Below are positions 51,395 through 62,302 of a stretch of DNA of 64,000 nt, one piece after another. Origin of the DNA: Intrasporangium calvum (GTDB lineage Bacteria; Actinomycetota; Actinomycetes; Actinomycetales; Dermatophilaceae); assembly GCF_028446585.1 (NCBI RefSeq), contig NZ_JAPFQL010000006.1, positions 1 to 64,000 on the forward strand, given 5' to 3'. A model generated the notes under the pieces. The model saw nothing but the letters and a program-made list of their open reading frames with translations. It was not told the DNA's origin and did no database searches. Position numbers and translations under genes: made by a program. Each line of letters opens with the position of its first letter. The first letter of the stretch is position 1.

Positions 51395-52894
51395 ATGCAC
51401 CCCGCGACGGACTCCCCCGCCCCTGCCGCGCCGGCGCCCCACGCCTGCTGCTCGATCATCCCGCCCTACATCCTCGAGGCGCTCAGCCGCAGCGACGAGC
51501 CGACGGTCGCCGCCGCAGCAAGGGCGTCCCTGGCCCACGACGAGGCGATCCGGCAGGCCCGCCGCTCCCGTCAGCGAGTCACGCCCCCCACCGATGTCAA
51601 CGAGCCCGGCCCGGGCACCCCGCCCGAGCCGCCCACGGAGCCGCCCACCGAGCCGCCGCCCCCAACCGGCAGAGGTCCGCGCCGGACCATCGGCGACGCC
51701 CAGGGCCGCCGCACCCTGCCCGGCGAGACGGTCCGCTCCGAAGGTGACCCAGCCACGGGCGATCCCGCCGTGGACGAGGCCTATGACGGACTCGGCGCGA
51801 CCTGGGAACTGTGGTCAGCGGCATACGGCAGGGACTCCCTCGACGGCAAGGGCATGCCGCTGCTCGCGACGGTCCACTACGGCCAGCGCTACGACAACGC
51901 CTTCTGGGACGGGCGGCAGATGGTCTTCGGCGATGGCGACGGGGTGATCTTCGACCGGTTCACCAAGGCGCTCGACGTCATCGGGCACGAGCTGGCCCAC
52001 GGTGTCACCGAGCACACCGCGGGGCTGCTCTACCAAGGTCAGCCCGGCGCCCTCAACGAGTCGGTCTCGGACGTCTTCGGCGTCCTCGTCAAGCAGCGCG
52101 CCCTGGGTCAGACGGCGGCCGACGCGGACTGGCTCGTCGGCGCCGACCTGCTCCTGCCGACCGTCCAGGGTCAGGCCCTGCGCGACATGCGCAACCCGGG
52201 CACGGCCTACGACGACCCCGAGCTGGGCAGGGATCCCCAGCCGGCCCACATGGACGACTACGTCGTCACCGACAGCGACTTCGGTGGGGTGCACATCAAC
52301 TCCGGCATCCCCAACCGTGCCTTCGTCCTCGCCGCGCTGTCCATCGGCGGCCCCGCCTGGGAGGACGCCGGCGCGATCTGGCACGCAGCGCTGACCGGCG
52401 ACGGGATCCGCGCCGACTGCGACTTCGCGACCTTCGCGCAGCTGACGATCGCGGCCGCGGCGGAGCGCCACGGTGACGGGTCGCTCCAGCACTCCGCGGT
52501 GCGGGAAGGATGGGCTCAGGTCGGCGTCCGCATCCTGGCCGACGAGCCTGAGCCCGAGCCCGCCGAGCCGGGTCCGCCGAGCGGTCCGGCCCAGGGCGAG
52601 GTGCCGGGGGTCGATGCCGAGGTGCTCGTGCGCCGCACGGGCGGGTTCGCCGGGCGGGTTCGCGAGCGTCGGGTGACGATCGGCGACCTGCCCGAGCGGG
52701 ACGCCCGCGACTGGCAGCACCTGCTGGCCGCGCCGACGCTCCAGCGGATCGCCGCCACCGCGGGGGGCGACCACCCGGACGCCTTCTGCTATGACGTCGT
52801 GTGCCCCCAGGTCCACGTCGACGTCACGGTCGCCGAGCCGCACCTGCCGGAGGCGATCCACCAGCTGCTCGAGCGCACTCTCGAGGACGGCTGA
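51395..52894 (+). CDS. Protealysin-like M4 metalloprotease fused to an emfourin-like inhibitor domain
   Basis: 499 residues, no signal peptide. The N-terminal CSIIPPYILEALSR is the short propeptide motif of protealysin-like enzymes. A Pro/Glu linker follows, then the catalytic domain with HELAH (near 197) and NESVSD (the third zinc ligand), and VHINSGIPNRAF. After a second Pro-rich linker, residues about 405-499 (VLVRRTGGFAGRVRE onward) look like emfourin, the protein inhibitor normally encoded by a separate adjacent gene. A dispersed repeat copy is read as SAAYG. Confidence 0.85.
   Translation: MHPATDSPAPAAPAPHACCSIIPPYILEALSRSDEPTVAAAARASLAHDEAIRQARRSRQRVTPPTDVNEPGPGTPPEPPTEPPTEPPPPTGRGPRRTIGDAQGRRTLPGETVRSEGDPATGDPAVDEAYDGLGATWELWSAAYGRDSLDGKGMPLLATVHYGQRYDNAFWDGRQMVFGDGDGVIFDRFTKALDVIGHELAHGVTEHTAGLLYQGQPGALNESVSDVFGVLVKQRALGQTAADADWLVGADLLLPTVQGQALRDMRNPGTAYDDPELGRDPQPAHMDDYVVTDSDFGGVHINSGIPNRAFVLAALSIGGPAWEDAGAIWHAALTGDGIRADCDFATFAQLTIAAAAERHGDGSLQHSAVREGWAQVGVRILADEPEPEPAEPGPPSGPAQGEVPGVDAEVLVRRTGGFAGRVRERRVTIGDLPERDARDWQHLLAAPTLQRIAATAGGDHPDAFCYDVVCPQVHVDVTVAEPHLPEAIHQLLERTLEDG
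51813..51829 (-). repeat. Dispersed repeat copy inside the M4 protease gene
   Basis: GGTCAGCGGCATACGGC, less conserved at its left end (no GCC), translated as SAAYG. It could be coincidence. Confidence 0.45.
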
Positions 52895-52904
52895 CCTCTT
52901 TCGG

Positions 52905-52923
52905 CCGTATGCCGCTGGGCTCG
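52905..52923 (+). repeat. Dispersed repeat fused to a terminator
   Basis: CCGTATGCCGCTGGGCTCG; its CTGGGCTCG end is the first part of the terminator stem. Confidence 0.7.
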
Positions 52924-52945
52924 CCGGGTGCCCCGGCGAGCCCAG
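52915..52945. terminator. Bidirectional terminator
   Basis: Perfect 14-bp stem CTGGGCTCGCCGGG with loop TGC, between the convergent M4 protease gene and the sigma partner gene. Confidence 0.75.
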
Positions 52946-52953
52946 TTCGTGGC

Positions 52954-54303
52954 TCAGTTCGTGGTCAGGACGTAGGGGTCGTTGCCTTCGGGGATGTCCG
53001 CGGTCCACAGGGGCTTCGCCTCGCCGGCGACGGCGCAGGATCCGTCGAGCGAGCACACCTGGAGGCTGCGCAGGCCGTCGGTCCCGTTGACCTGGGCGGT
53101 CAGCACGCCGCCCTCGCCGAGGTGGGCGGTGACGAAGGAGCCTCCGACTGCCGGGTCCCGGGAGCCGCCCTCGGCGACGATCTCCCCGGTCGACGCGTCC
53201 AGCACCACGAGGGACGGGTAGCGGAACTTGCCGTCGTCGAGCAGGGCGTCGGGCAGGCCGTCGATGACCCCGGTCCCGACGAGGTGCGTGCCGTCCTCGG
53301 AGAACGACGTCAGCAGGATCGGGCCGCAGAGCCGCCACAGGGTCGCCCCGGTGCCCAGATCACGGAGTTCCTGGCACCAGTCCTCCAGCTTCTGGGGAGT
53401 CCGCCCCGGCCAGGTCACGAGCCCGGTCCCTGCGGGTCCGACCAGGGACACCGACCCCTTGATCCGCTCGAGCTGGTCGGTGGTCACGTCCCAGGCCACG
53501 GTCGTCCGCCCGTCCATGGCCACTCCGTACGCCGTGGTGCCCACCAGGCCCGCCGGGATGTAGCCGCCGCCGGCACCGTCGGTCGTGCACTCGCAGGTCG
53601 AGGCGTCGAGCTGGCCCAGCTTCGTGCCGGTGGCGTCGTAGTAGGCGAGGTCGCCGCCCAGGGTGGAGATGAGGAAGTGCTGGCGGTCGGGAGCGACACG
53701 GACGCCGCCGGCCGGGATCTCCTTGACGATGGCACCGGACGAGTCGACCAGGACGTAGCTGCGACCGTCGGCGGGTTTGAACGCGAGCAGCCCGTCCCCG
53801 ACCCGGAGCACGTGACCGGACCGACGCAGCTCATCCGGGAGCGGGATGGTCCGGTCGCCCTCGTGGAAGACGCCGTCGACGACATAACCGGCATTCGTCT
53901 GCCCGGTCACGGACCCGGTCGCGGGTGTCAGCTGCACGGGCGCCGGGTCGCCGGAGGCGATGATCGTGGGGATCGCGGTGGGCGTGGCCGAGTCGCTTGC
54001 AGACCCGCTCGATGTGCTGGGCGTGGGGTTGGTGGCGGTGGCCCCGGTCTGGGTGCTCGGGGCAGGCGTGGGAGCGGTGGACGTGCCTGCGGGCACCTGG
54101 TGGGTCACGGGACGCAGGGAGTTCCACCCGATCGGCACCGCGACGGCCAGGGCCAGCGCACCCACCGCGACGGCCGTGGTGACCTCGCGGCGGCGGTTGG
54201 CGCGGTCGCGGGCGATGGCGCGCTCGGCGAGGTCACCGACGACGTGGACGCGTCCGCTGTGCTCGTCGAAGAGGTCCTTGAGTCGGGGATCGGTGGTGTT
54301 CAT
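52954..54303 (-). CDS. Membrane-anchored partner of second SigE-type sigma factor
   Basis: 449 residues. A cytoplasmic helix-rich part (1-60) is followed by one membrane segment near 63-80, a Thr/Pro/Ser linker, and an extracytoplasmic domain that reads as a beta-propeller, with repeated strands such as HFLISTLGGDLAYYD and HLVGTGVIDGLPDAL and several Cys pairs. The ATG overlaps the sigma stop (ATGA). It is probably the regulator or sensor paired with the sigma factor; inference from place and topology. Confidence 0.72.
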   Translation of the reverse strand: MNTTDPRLKDLFDEHSGRVHVVGDLAERAIARDRANRRREVTTAVAVGALALAVAVPIGWNSLRPVTHQVPAGTSTAPTPAPSTQTGATATNPTPSTSSGSASDSATPTAIPTIIASGDPAPVQLTPATGSVTGQTNAGYVVDGVFHEGDRTIPLPDELRRSGHVLRVGDGLLAFKPADGRSYVLVDSSGAIVKEIPAGGVRVAPDRQHFLISTLGGDLAYYDATGTKLGQLDASTCECTTDGAGGGYIPAGLVGTTAYGVAMDGRTTVAWDVTTDQLERIKGSVSLVGPAGTGLVTWPGRTPQKLEDWCQELRDLGTGATLWRLCGPILLTSFSEDGTHLVGTGVIDGLPDALLDDGKFRYPSLVVLDASTGEIVAEGGSRDPAVGGSFVTAHLGEGGVLTAQVNGTDGLRSLQVCSLDGSCAVAGEAKPLWTADIPEGNDPYVLTTN

Positions 54304-54809
54304 GCGGGGGCCTCGCTCATCTTCAGGCGCATCGCCGCGATCGCGCGGCTCGTGTGGCTCTTGACGGTTCCGACGGAACAGCCGAGGATCTCGGCGGTCT
54401 GGGCCTCGGTGAGGTCCTCGTAGTAGCGCAGGACCACGACGGCGCGCTGTTGGGCGGGCAGCGTCTGGACGTGTCGCCACAGGTCGAGGGACTCGGCGCG
54501 GTCGACGGCCGCCGCGGGGGCCGGCGGGTCGAGGATCTCCAGGACGTGGCTCCCGGCTGACTCGCGGCGGCGCAGGACGCTGCGCCAGCGACTGTTGCGC
54601 TCGTTGACCATGATCCGCCGCACGTAGGCGTCCGGTTGCTCCACGGACCGGACCCGGTCCCAGTGGCGGTAGCACTTGGCCAGGGCGTTCTGCAGGAGGT
54701 CCTCGGCCGCGTCGCGGTCTCCCGTCAGCAGGTAGGCGAGGCGGGCGAGCGACTGCTCACGTGCCCTCACGTACTCGGTGAAGTCGGCCCGGCGAGCCGC
54801 GTCGTCCAT
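54300..54809 (-). CDS. SigE-family (ECF-type) RNA polymerase sigma factor
   Basis: 169 residues. Region 2 (FTEYVRAREQSLARLAYLL, then AAEDLLQNALAKCY) and region 4 (EDLTEAQTAEILGCSVGTVK). The ATG at 54809 follows AGGAGG by about 4 bases; upstream in-frame starts were rejected. Same class as the factor at 10.6 kb but clearly a distinct protein. It sits with its partner between dciA/M4 protease and gyrB. Confidence 0.92.
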   Translation of the reverse strand: MDDAARRADFTEYVRAREQSLARLAYLLTGDRDAAEDLLQNALAKCYRHWDRVRSVEQPDAYVRRIMVNERNSRWRSVLRRRESAGSHVLEILDPPAPAAAVDRAESLDLWRHVQTLPAQQRAVVVLRYYEDLTEAQTAEILGCSVGTVKSHTSRAIAAMRLKMSEAPA

Positions 54810-55040
54810 GACGCCTCCTGTCTGCCCCTGCGGCATCATCGTGATGGTCACACCCCTCCAAACCCCCCTGCCGGGCCGGAGGTTGTCACCGCACGGGGAC
54901 ATCTTTCAGCCCGAGAGGCGATCGCGCCACAGGGCCGCCGGGGGCCCGGGTTGTGATCCTCCCCCCGGAATCCGGGGTTCTCGGGCGGGAAATTGGCCCT
55001 CAGAGGCCGCTGAGGGGCACGTTGGGGGCGCTCGGACCGT

Positions 55041-57224
<2,184 letters not shown>

Positions 57225-57225
57225 T

Positions 57226-57292
57226 CCGTATGCCGCTGAGCTCGCCCCGCGCGGAGGGCACCTTCCGCGCCTACCGAGCCCAGCGGCATACG
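57226..57292. repeat. Dispersed repeat, inverted pair between gyrB and gyrA
   Basis: Forward CCGTATGCCGCTGAGCTCG (57226-57244) starts two bases after the gyrB stop. The reverse copy CGAGCCCAGCGGCATACG ends at 57292, 39 bases before gyrA. A long hairpin could form between the two gyrase genes. Confidence 0.75.
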
Positions 57293-57331
57293 ACCAAGTC
57301 CTGAACCTGACAGAACGACAAGGGAACTGAC

Positions 57332-60034
57332 GTGAGTGACGACCTGCCCCCCATCGACGGCGACGACGTCGACGAGACGCCCGACGAGCAGGAGAACGTC
57401 GACGACCTCGGCACGGCGCCCGTCGAGCGGGAGCCCGGCCAGCACGACCGGGTCGAGCCGATCGACCTCAACACCGAGATGCAGCGCTCGTACATCGAGT
57501 ACGCCATGTCGGTCATCGTGTCGCGTGCCCTGCCGGATGTGCGCGACGGCCTCAAGCCCGTGCACCGCCGGATCGTCTACGCGATGTACGACGGTGGCTA
57601 CCGCCCCGACCGCGGCTACAACAAGTGCGCCCGCGTCGTCGGCGACGTCATGGGCCACTACCACCCGCACGGCGACTCGGCGATCTACGACGCCCTCGTG
57701 CGGCTCGTGCAGGACTGGTCGATGCGCTACCCGCTCGTCGACGGTCAGGGCAACTTCGGCTCGCGCGGCAACGACGGCGCCGCCGCCCCGCGTTACACCG
57801 AGTGCCGGATGGCCCCGCTCGCCCTCGAGATGGTGCGGGACATCGAGCAGGACACCGTCGACTTCGTCCCCAACTACGACGGCAAGACGATGCAGCCGTC
57901 CGTGCTGCCGAGCCGCTTCCCCAACCTGCTCGTCAACGGCTCCGCCGGCATCGCCGTCGGCATGGCGACCCAGATCCCGCCGCACAACCTGCGCGAGGTC
58001 GCGGAGGGCGCGCAGTACTACCTGCACAACCCGGACATCTCGCGCGAGGAGCTGCTCGAGGCCCTGCTCGGCATCATCAAGGGACCGGACTTCCCGACCG
58101 GGTCGCTCATCATGGGCCACCGCGGCATCGAGGACGCCTACCGGACCGGGCGCGGCTCGATCATCATGCGGGCCGTCGTCAACGTCGAGGAGATCAAGAA
58201 CCGGCAGTGCCTCGTCGTCACGGAGCTGCCCTACCAGGTCAACCCCGACCAGCTGGCCGTCAAGATCGCCGACCTCGTCAAGGACGGCAAGATCTCCGGC
58301 ATCGCCGACATCGCCGACGAGACGTCCGGCCGCACCGGCCTGCGGATCGTCATCACGCTCAAGCGTGACGCCGTCGCCAAGGTCGTGCTCAACAACCTCT
58401 ACAAGCACACCCAGCTGCAGACGACGTTCGGCGCCAACATGCTCGCCCTCGTCGACGACGTGCCGCGGACCCTGCCGCTCGACGGCTTCATCCGGCACTG
58501 GGTCGACCACCAGATCGAGGTCATCAGGCGGCGCACCGAGTTCCGGCTGCGCAAGGCCGAGGCCGAGATCCACCTGTTGCGCGGCTACCTCAAGGCGCTC
58601 GACATGCTCGACGAGGTCATCGCGCTCATCCGCGGGTCGCGGACCGTCGAGGACGCGCGCGACGGCCTGATCCAGCTGCTCGACATCGACGAGGTCCAGG
58701 CGCAGGCCATCCTCAACATGCAGCTGCGCCGCCTCGCCGCCCTCGAGCGCGAGCGGATCCAACAGCAGCACGACGAGCTGCAGGAGCTCATCGACGAGTA
58801 CCACGCCATCCTCGCCTCGGTCGCCCGGCAGCGGGAGATCGTCTCCGAGGAGCTGCAGGGCATCGTCGACAAGTACGGCGACGAGCGGCGGACCGAGATC
58901 GTGCCGTTCGACGGGGACATGTCGATGGAGGACCTCATCCCCGAGGAGGACGTCGTCGTCACGATCACGCGCGGCGGCTACGCCAAGCGGACGCGGACGG
59001 ACCTCTACCGGTCGCAGCGCCGCGGCGGCAAGGGCGTCAAGGGCGCCCAGCTGCGCGGTGAGGACGTCGTCGAGCACTTCTTCACCACGACGACCCACCA
59101 CTGGCTGCTCTTCTTCACCAACCTCGGCCGGGTCTACCGGGCCAAGGGCTACGAGCTGCCCGAGGGCAGCCGCGACAGCAAGGGCCAGCACGTCGCCAAC
59201 CTGCTCGCCTTCCAGCCCGGCGAGCAGATCGCGCAGGTCCTGGCGATCCAGGACTACGAGGCGGCCGACTACCTCGTGCTCGCCACCCGGGCGGGCCTGG
59301 TCAAGAAGACGCGCCTGCGGGACTACGACTCCCCTCGCTCGGGCGGCCTCATCGCGATCAACCTGCGCGAGGGCGACGAGCTCGTCGGGGCGCGTCTCGT
59401 GGCGCCGGCCGACGACCTGCTCCTCGTGTCGCGCAAGGGCATGTCGGTGCGGTTCACCGCCACCGACTCGGCGCTGCGGCCGATGGGACGCTCGACGTCC
59501 GGTGTGACCGGCATGAAGTTCCGGCCCGGCGACACCCTGCTGTCGATGTCCCGGGTGCCGGCGGGGATCGAGGGCATCGACGTCTTCGTCGTCTTCGAGA
59601 ATGGCCTGGCCAAGCGGACACCGGTGACCGAGTACCGCGTCCAAGGGCGCGGCGGCTACGGCATCCAGGTCGCCAAGCTCTCCGAGAAGGGCGGCGACCT
59701 CGTCGGGGCCCTCGCGGTCAGCGGCAACGACGAGGTCATGGTCGTCATGGAGAAGGGCAAGATCGTGCGCTCCCGCGTCGACGAGGTCCGCCACACGAGC
59801 CGCAGCACGCAGGGCGTGAAGTTCGCGACGCCCGACAAGGGCGACTCGATCGTCGCCGTGGCCCGCAACGCCGAGTCCGTGACCGAGGAGGAGCTCGAGG
59901 AAGTCGGCGACCTCGAGGGCACCGCTCCGACGGCTCCCATCACTACGGTTGGCAGCACCGATGGCGTACCGTCGGACGAAAGCGGCCAGACGGCGACGGA
60001 GTCGTCGGACGGCGACACAGGAGGTGACGCATGA
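57332..60034 (+). CDS. gyrA: DNA gyrase subunit A
   Basis: 900 residues. Breakage-rejoining domain with the catalytic Tyr in APRYTE, then six-blade C-terminal domain containing the GyrA box (SQRRGGKG). The quinolone-resistance region reads [12 protein letters not shown], with Ser and Asp at the two classic positions (wild-type pattern). An acidic N-terminal tail of about 45 residues precedes the core. GTG start. The end overlaps the DUF3566 gene. Confidence 0.97.
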   Translation: MSDDLPPIDGDDVDETPDEQENVDDLGTAPVEREPGQHDRVEPIDLNTEMQRSYIEYAMSVIVSRALPDVRDGLKPVHRRIVYAMYDGGYRPDRGYNKCARVVGDVMGHYHPHGDSAIYDALVRLVQDWSMRYPLVDGQGNFGSRGNDGAAAPRYTECRMAPLALEMVRDIEQDTVDFVPNYDGKTMQPSVLPSRFPNLLVNGSAGIAVGMATQIPPHNLREVAEGAQYYLHNPDISREELLEALLGIIKGPDFPTGSLIMGHRGIEDAYRTGRGSIIMRAVVNVEEIKNRQCLVVTELPYQVNPDQLAVKIADLVKDGKISGIADIADETSGRTGLRIVITLKRDAVAKVVLNNLYKHTQLQTTFGANMLALVDDVPRTLPLDGFIRHWVDHQIEVIRRRTEFRLRKAEAEIHLLRGYLKALDMLDEVIALIRGSRTVEDARDGLIQLLDIDEVQAQAILNMQLRRLAALERERIQQQHDELQELIDEYHAILASVARQREIVSEELQGIVDKYGDERRTEIVPFDGDMSMEDLIPEEDVVVTITRGGYAKRTRTDLYRSQRRGGKGVKGAQLRGEDVVEHFFTTTTHHWLLFFTNLGRVYRAKGYELPEGSRDSKGQHVANLLAFQPGEQIAQVLAIQDYEAADYLVLATRAGLVKKTRLRDYDSPRSGGLIAINLREGDELVGARLVAPADDLLLVSRKGMSVRFTATDSALRPMGRSTSGVTGMKFRPGDTLLSMSRVPAGIEGIDVFVVFENGLAKRTPVTEYRVQGRGGYGIQVAKLSEKGGDLVGALAVSGNDEVMVVMEKGKIVRSRVDEVRHTSRSTQGVKFATPDKGDSIVAVARNAESVTEEELEEVGDLEGTAPTAPITTVGSTDGVPSDESGQTATESSDGDTGGDA

Positions 60035-60756
60035 GCACGCCCAGCTCTGAGGGATGGGGCACGAGCGGGTATGGCTCGGGCTCCGCCGGATCGACGACCG
60101 ACTCGGGATCATCGAGCGACTACTACTCGCGCCCGTCGGGCTACACGCCTGCATCGGACAGCGGTAGCAGCGACAGCAACGGGCTCGGCGGCGGGTCGAC
60201 GGCCGGTGAGGCCACGCTCTCGCGAGGTGCGATCACCTCCCGCACCGAGCCGACCCGGCCGATGGGCGCCCAGCCCACCACGCCGGCGACGCACTCCGAG
60301 GGCACTGTGACAGGCGGATCTGAGGCTGCGAGCACCGCGCGCGCGGCCACCACGACGCGCACCCAGGCCGCGGCCAAGACCAAGAAGGGCCCGCGGCGGG
60401 TGCGCCTCGCCGTGGCCCGGGTCGACCCGTGGTCCGTGATGAAGATGAGCTTCCTGCTCTCGGTGGCCCTCGGGATCGCCGGCGTCATCCTCACCGCAGT
60501 GCTGTGGATGATCCTGTCGACGATGAACGTCTTCACCGACATCGAGGGTGTGCTCCAGTCCCTCCAGACGGCTGGGTCTGCCGACAACTTCTCGATCCGT
60601 GACTACGTCGGCTTCGGCCGCGTCGTCTCGCTCTCGATCGTCATCGGCGTCATCGACGTCATCCTCCTGACGGCGATCGCGACCGTGATGGCCTTCCTCT
60701 ACAACATCTGCTCCGCTCTCGTCGGCGGCATCCAGCTGACCCTGACCGACGACTGA
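60031..60756 (+). CDS. DUF3566 membrane protein
   Basis: 241 residues. A Ser/Gly/Thr-rich disordered half is followed by the DUF3566 domain with two membrane segments ([16 protein letters not shown] and [17 protein letters not shown]) and the ending [12 protein letters not shown]. In actinobacteria this gene routinely follows gyrA. Role not established. The ATG overlaps the gyrA stop. Confidence 0.9.
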   Translation: MSTPSSEGWGTSGYGSGSAGSTTDSGSSSDYYSRPSGYTPASDSGSSDSNGLGGGSTAGEATLSRGAITSRTEPTRPMGAQPTTPATHSEGTVTGGSEAASTARAATTTRTQAAAKTKKGPRRVRLAVARVDPWSVMKMSFLLSVALGIAGVILTAVLWMILSTMNVFTDIEGVLQSLQTAGSADNFSIRDYVGFGRVVSLSIVIGVIDVILLTAIATVMAFLYNICSALVGGIQLTLTDD

Positions 60757-60764
60757 GCCCCGTT

Positions 60765-60794
60765 TTGGAGGTGCGCGGGCGCATCCGGTAACGT
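60765..60794 (+). promoter_or_regulatory. Probable promoter of tRNA-Ile
   Basis: TTGGAG at 60765 and TAACGT at 60789, 18 bases apart, 47 bases before the tRNA. Confidence 0.5.
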
Positions 60795-60840
60795 TTGCGC
60801 TCGCGCCCGTTGTCCGCAACGGGGGCACGAAGGTGACGAT

Positions 60841-60917
60841 GGGCCTATAGCTCAGACGGTTAGAGCGCTTCCCTGATAAGGAAGAGGTCACAGGTTCAAG
60901 TCCTGTTAGGCCCACCA
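60841..60917 (+). tRNA. tRNA-Ile (GAT)
   Basis: 77 bases. Acceptor stem GGGCCTA pairs with TAGGCCC, the CCA is encoded, and the anticodon GAT is at 60875-60877. The T-loop GTTCAAGTC is typical. Confidence 0.98.
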
Positions 60918-60945
60918 TCACCGCCGCCACGAGAGGAACAGAGCA

Positions 60946-61131
60946 GTGCTCAAGCGTCTTGCCCTCATCGCCGGAGCCGCAGCAGGCATCGTCTTCGTCC
61001 GCAAGAAGGCACGCCAGCAGCAGGCCGAGCAGGACCTGTGGAATCAGGCCACCGATGACGTCAGGGCCCAGGCACCCGCTCCCGCCCCCTCTCCGGCGGC
61101 CGACCAGGACACGACCGCGGCGACGTCCTGA
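60946..61131 (+). CDS. DLW-39 family small protein
   Basis: 61 residues. An N-terminal hydrophobic stretch (LALIAGAAAGIVFV) is followed by a charged region with the DLW motif (EQDLWNQATDDV) and an Ala/Pro tail. Usually found between the Ile and Ala tRNAs near gyrA in actinobacteria, as here. GTG start after GAGAGGAAC. Function unknown. Confidence 0.85.
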   Translation: MLKRLALIAGAAAGIVFVRKKARQQQAEQDLWNQATDDVRAQAPAPAPSPAADQDTTAATS

Positions 61132-61156
61132 TCCACCGCGGGCCGCGTGCCCGCCC

Positions 61157-61232
61157 GGGGCCATGGCGCAATTGGTAGCGCACCTGCTTTGCAAGCAGGG
61201 GGTTAGGGGTTCGAGTCCCCTTGGCTCCACCA
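61157..61232 (+). tRNA. tRNA-Ala (TGC), target of element insertion
   Basis: 76 bases with CCA. Acceptor GGGGCCA pairs with TGGCTCC; anticodon TGC at 61190-61192. Its 3' half from 61190 onward is duplicated at 63869-63914, so the element restored a full tRNA on integration. Confidence 0.98.
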
Positions 61233-61235
61233 CAG
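61190..61235 (+). repeat. attL: Element left attachment site
   Basis: 46 bases from the anticodon to 3 bases past CCA, identical to 63869-63914. Confidence 0.92.
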
Positions 61236-61239
61236 TTCA

Positions 61240-61270
61240 GAGCCCCTTTCCGGTCACCGGGGAGGGGCTC
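61240..61270 (+). terminator. Element-borne tRNA-Ala terminator
   Basis: GAGCCCC ... GGGGCTC with inner TCCGG/CCGG pairing, followed by TT. It replaces the chromosomal terminator at 63918. Confidence 0.7.
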
Positions 61271-61350
61271 TTCCGTGCCCCGACTGCTGAAAAGTACTGC
61301 AGTCGCCACGCGCGGCGAGTTTGACCTTGGAGGACGTCCGGGCCTTGCCT

Positions 61351-61450
61351 ACTTGCTGGCGCTGACTCGAGGAAGTGTCGAGCCTCGTCCACAGTCCACA
61401 CGACGGGCTTCTTCGCCTGTGGCACGGGCACCCGGAGCACGGCTGCAGCA
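61351..61450 (-). pseudogene. Tyrosine-recombinase (integrase) fragment
   Basis: The minus strand encodes KKPVVWTVDEARHFLESA (core 61360-61428). It resembles the stretch that begins the catalytic domain of actinophage-type integrases (linker VPxxxKPVxWxVDEAxxFLE). The reading loses similarity on both sides. No catalytic Arg or Tyr remains. It lies beside attL where the integrase gene is expected. Confidence 0.6.
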
Positions 61451-61489
61451 GGAGTTCGACCGCGCCGGCCGTCGACACACTCAGGAACG

Positions 61490-62302
61490 CTAGGAGCTGA
61501 GGGCCTCAAGGAGGTCTTGCGCCAGCAGCACCACACTCTCGGACACGGCAGTTGGATCACCGACCAACTCCTCCGCAGCGCCGGCCATGAGGGACCCGCG
61601 GGCACCTGCTCCTTGCGCGAAGAGATCTCGGAGTTGATCGAGTGCCTCGCGTGTCACCTCCGCGCTGACGCCCTCGCTCAGCAGCTGACTGATCGCTTCG
61701 ACGAATACCCGCGTCTCGACTGCCCGCAGCAGACGGTAAACGTCGTGGGCGTCCTTGTTGTCCTGCCTCGACGGAGTCTCGAGCCGGTCGTGGATCTTGT
61801 GCAGCTTGGCCACTAGCAGCGCTGCCGGTCCGGCCACGGAGACCTCGAACTCCCGAGGGCCGCCTGCACTGTCGAGCGCCCGGATGACCATCTTGGAGTT
61901 GTCGATCAACGCCGCCTCGATGCCTCGCGCCCTGCGCATCGACTTCGAGTCGTGCGGCGGCACGTGAACTCCGCGACGTCCGGCTCCGGCCACGGCGTCG
62001 GGCACCATCAGGTCGACCGGCACTCCGCGTGGGGAGATCCACGACCCAATCGCGCTCGGCCGCGGATCTGGCGAGAAGCCCGCCGCGCTCATCGCCTCCT
62101 CGACCAGCGGGTCGGAGCTCAGCAGTTTGGGATCCACCGCGACGTCGCCATCGGTGGTGAACTCGGCGAGGGCAATCTCCGTCGCTCCGGTGTGCAGGTA
62201 GACGGCTTGGGCGCCGACGATGACAAGCGCGTCGAGGTGCAACGCCAACGCTTCCAGCGCGTCGAGCAGGCCCATCCGCGCCATGGTCATTTCGTCAGTC
62301 AC
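61490..62302 (-). CDS. AbiEii/AbiGii-type nucleotidyltransferase toxin
   Basis: 270 residues. The nucleotidyltransferase fold starts with LVIVGAQAVYLHTG and the metal motif TTDGDVAVD; a helical C-terminal half follows. AbiEii-type toxins transfer nucleotides to RNA (tRNA for related MenT enzymes) and arrest growth. The GTG at 62302 overlaps the partner gene by 8 bases; an ATG at 62290 is also possible. The pair and its place on a tRNA-borne element fit phage defence. Confidence 0.8.
   Translation of the reverse strand: MTDEMTMARMGLLDALEALALHLDALVIVGAQAVYLHTGATEIALAEFTTDGDVAVDPKLLSSDPLVEEAMSAAGFSPDPRPSAIGSWISPRGVPVDLMVPDAVAGAGRRGVHVPPHDSKSMRRARGIEAALIDNSKMVIRALDSAGGPREFEVSVAGPAALLVAKLHKIHDRLETPSRQDNKDAHDVYRLLRAVETRVFVEAISQLLSEGVSAEVTREALDQLRDLFAQGAGARGSLMAGAAEELVGDPTAVSESVVLLAQDLLEALSS

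Noticed and set aside
60109-61233. Minus-strand open frame beginning VEPRGLEPLTPCL
   Set aside because: This peptide is the reverse reading of tRNA-Ala and is a common annotation artefact; the same applies to 63670-63948.
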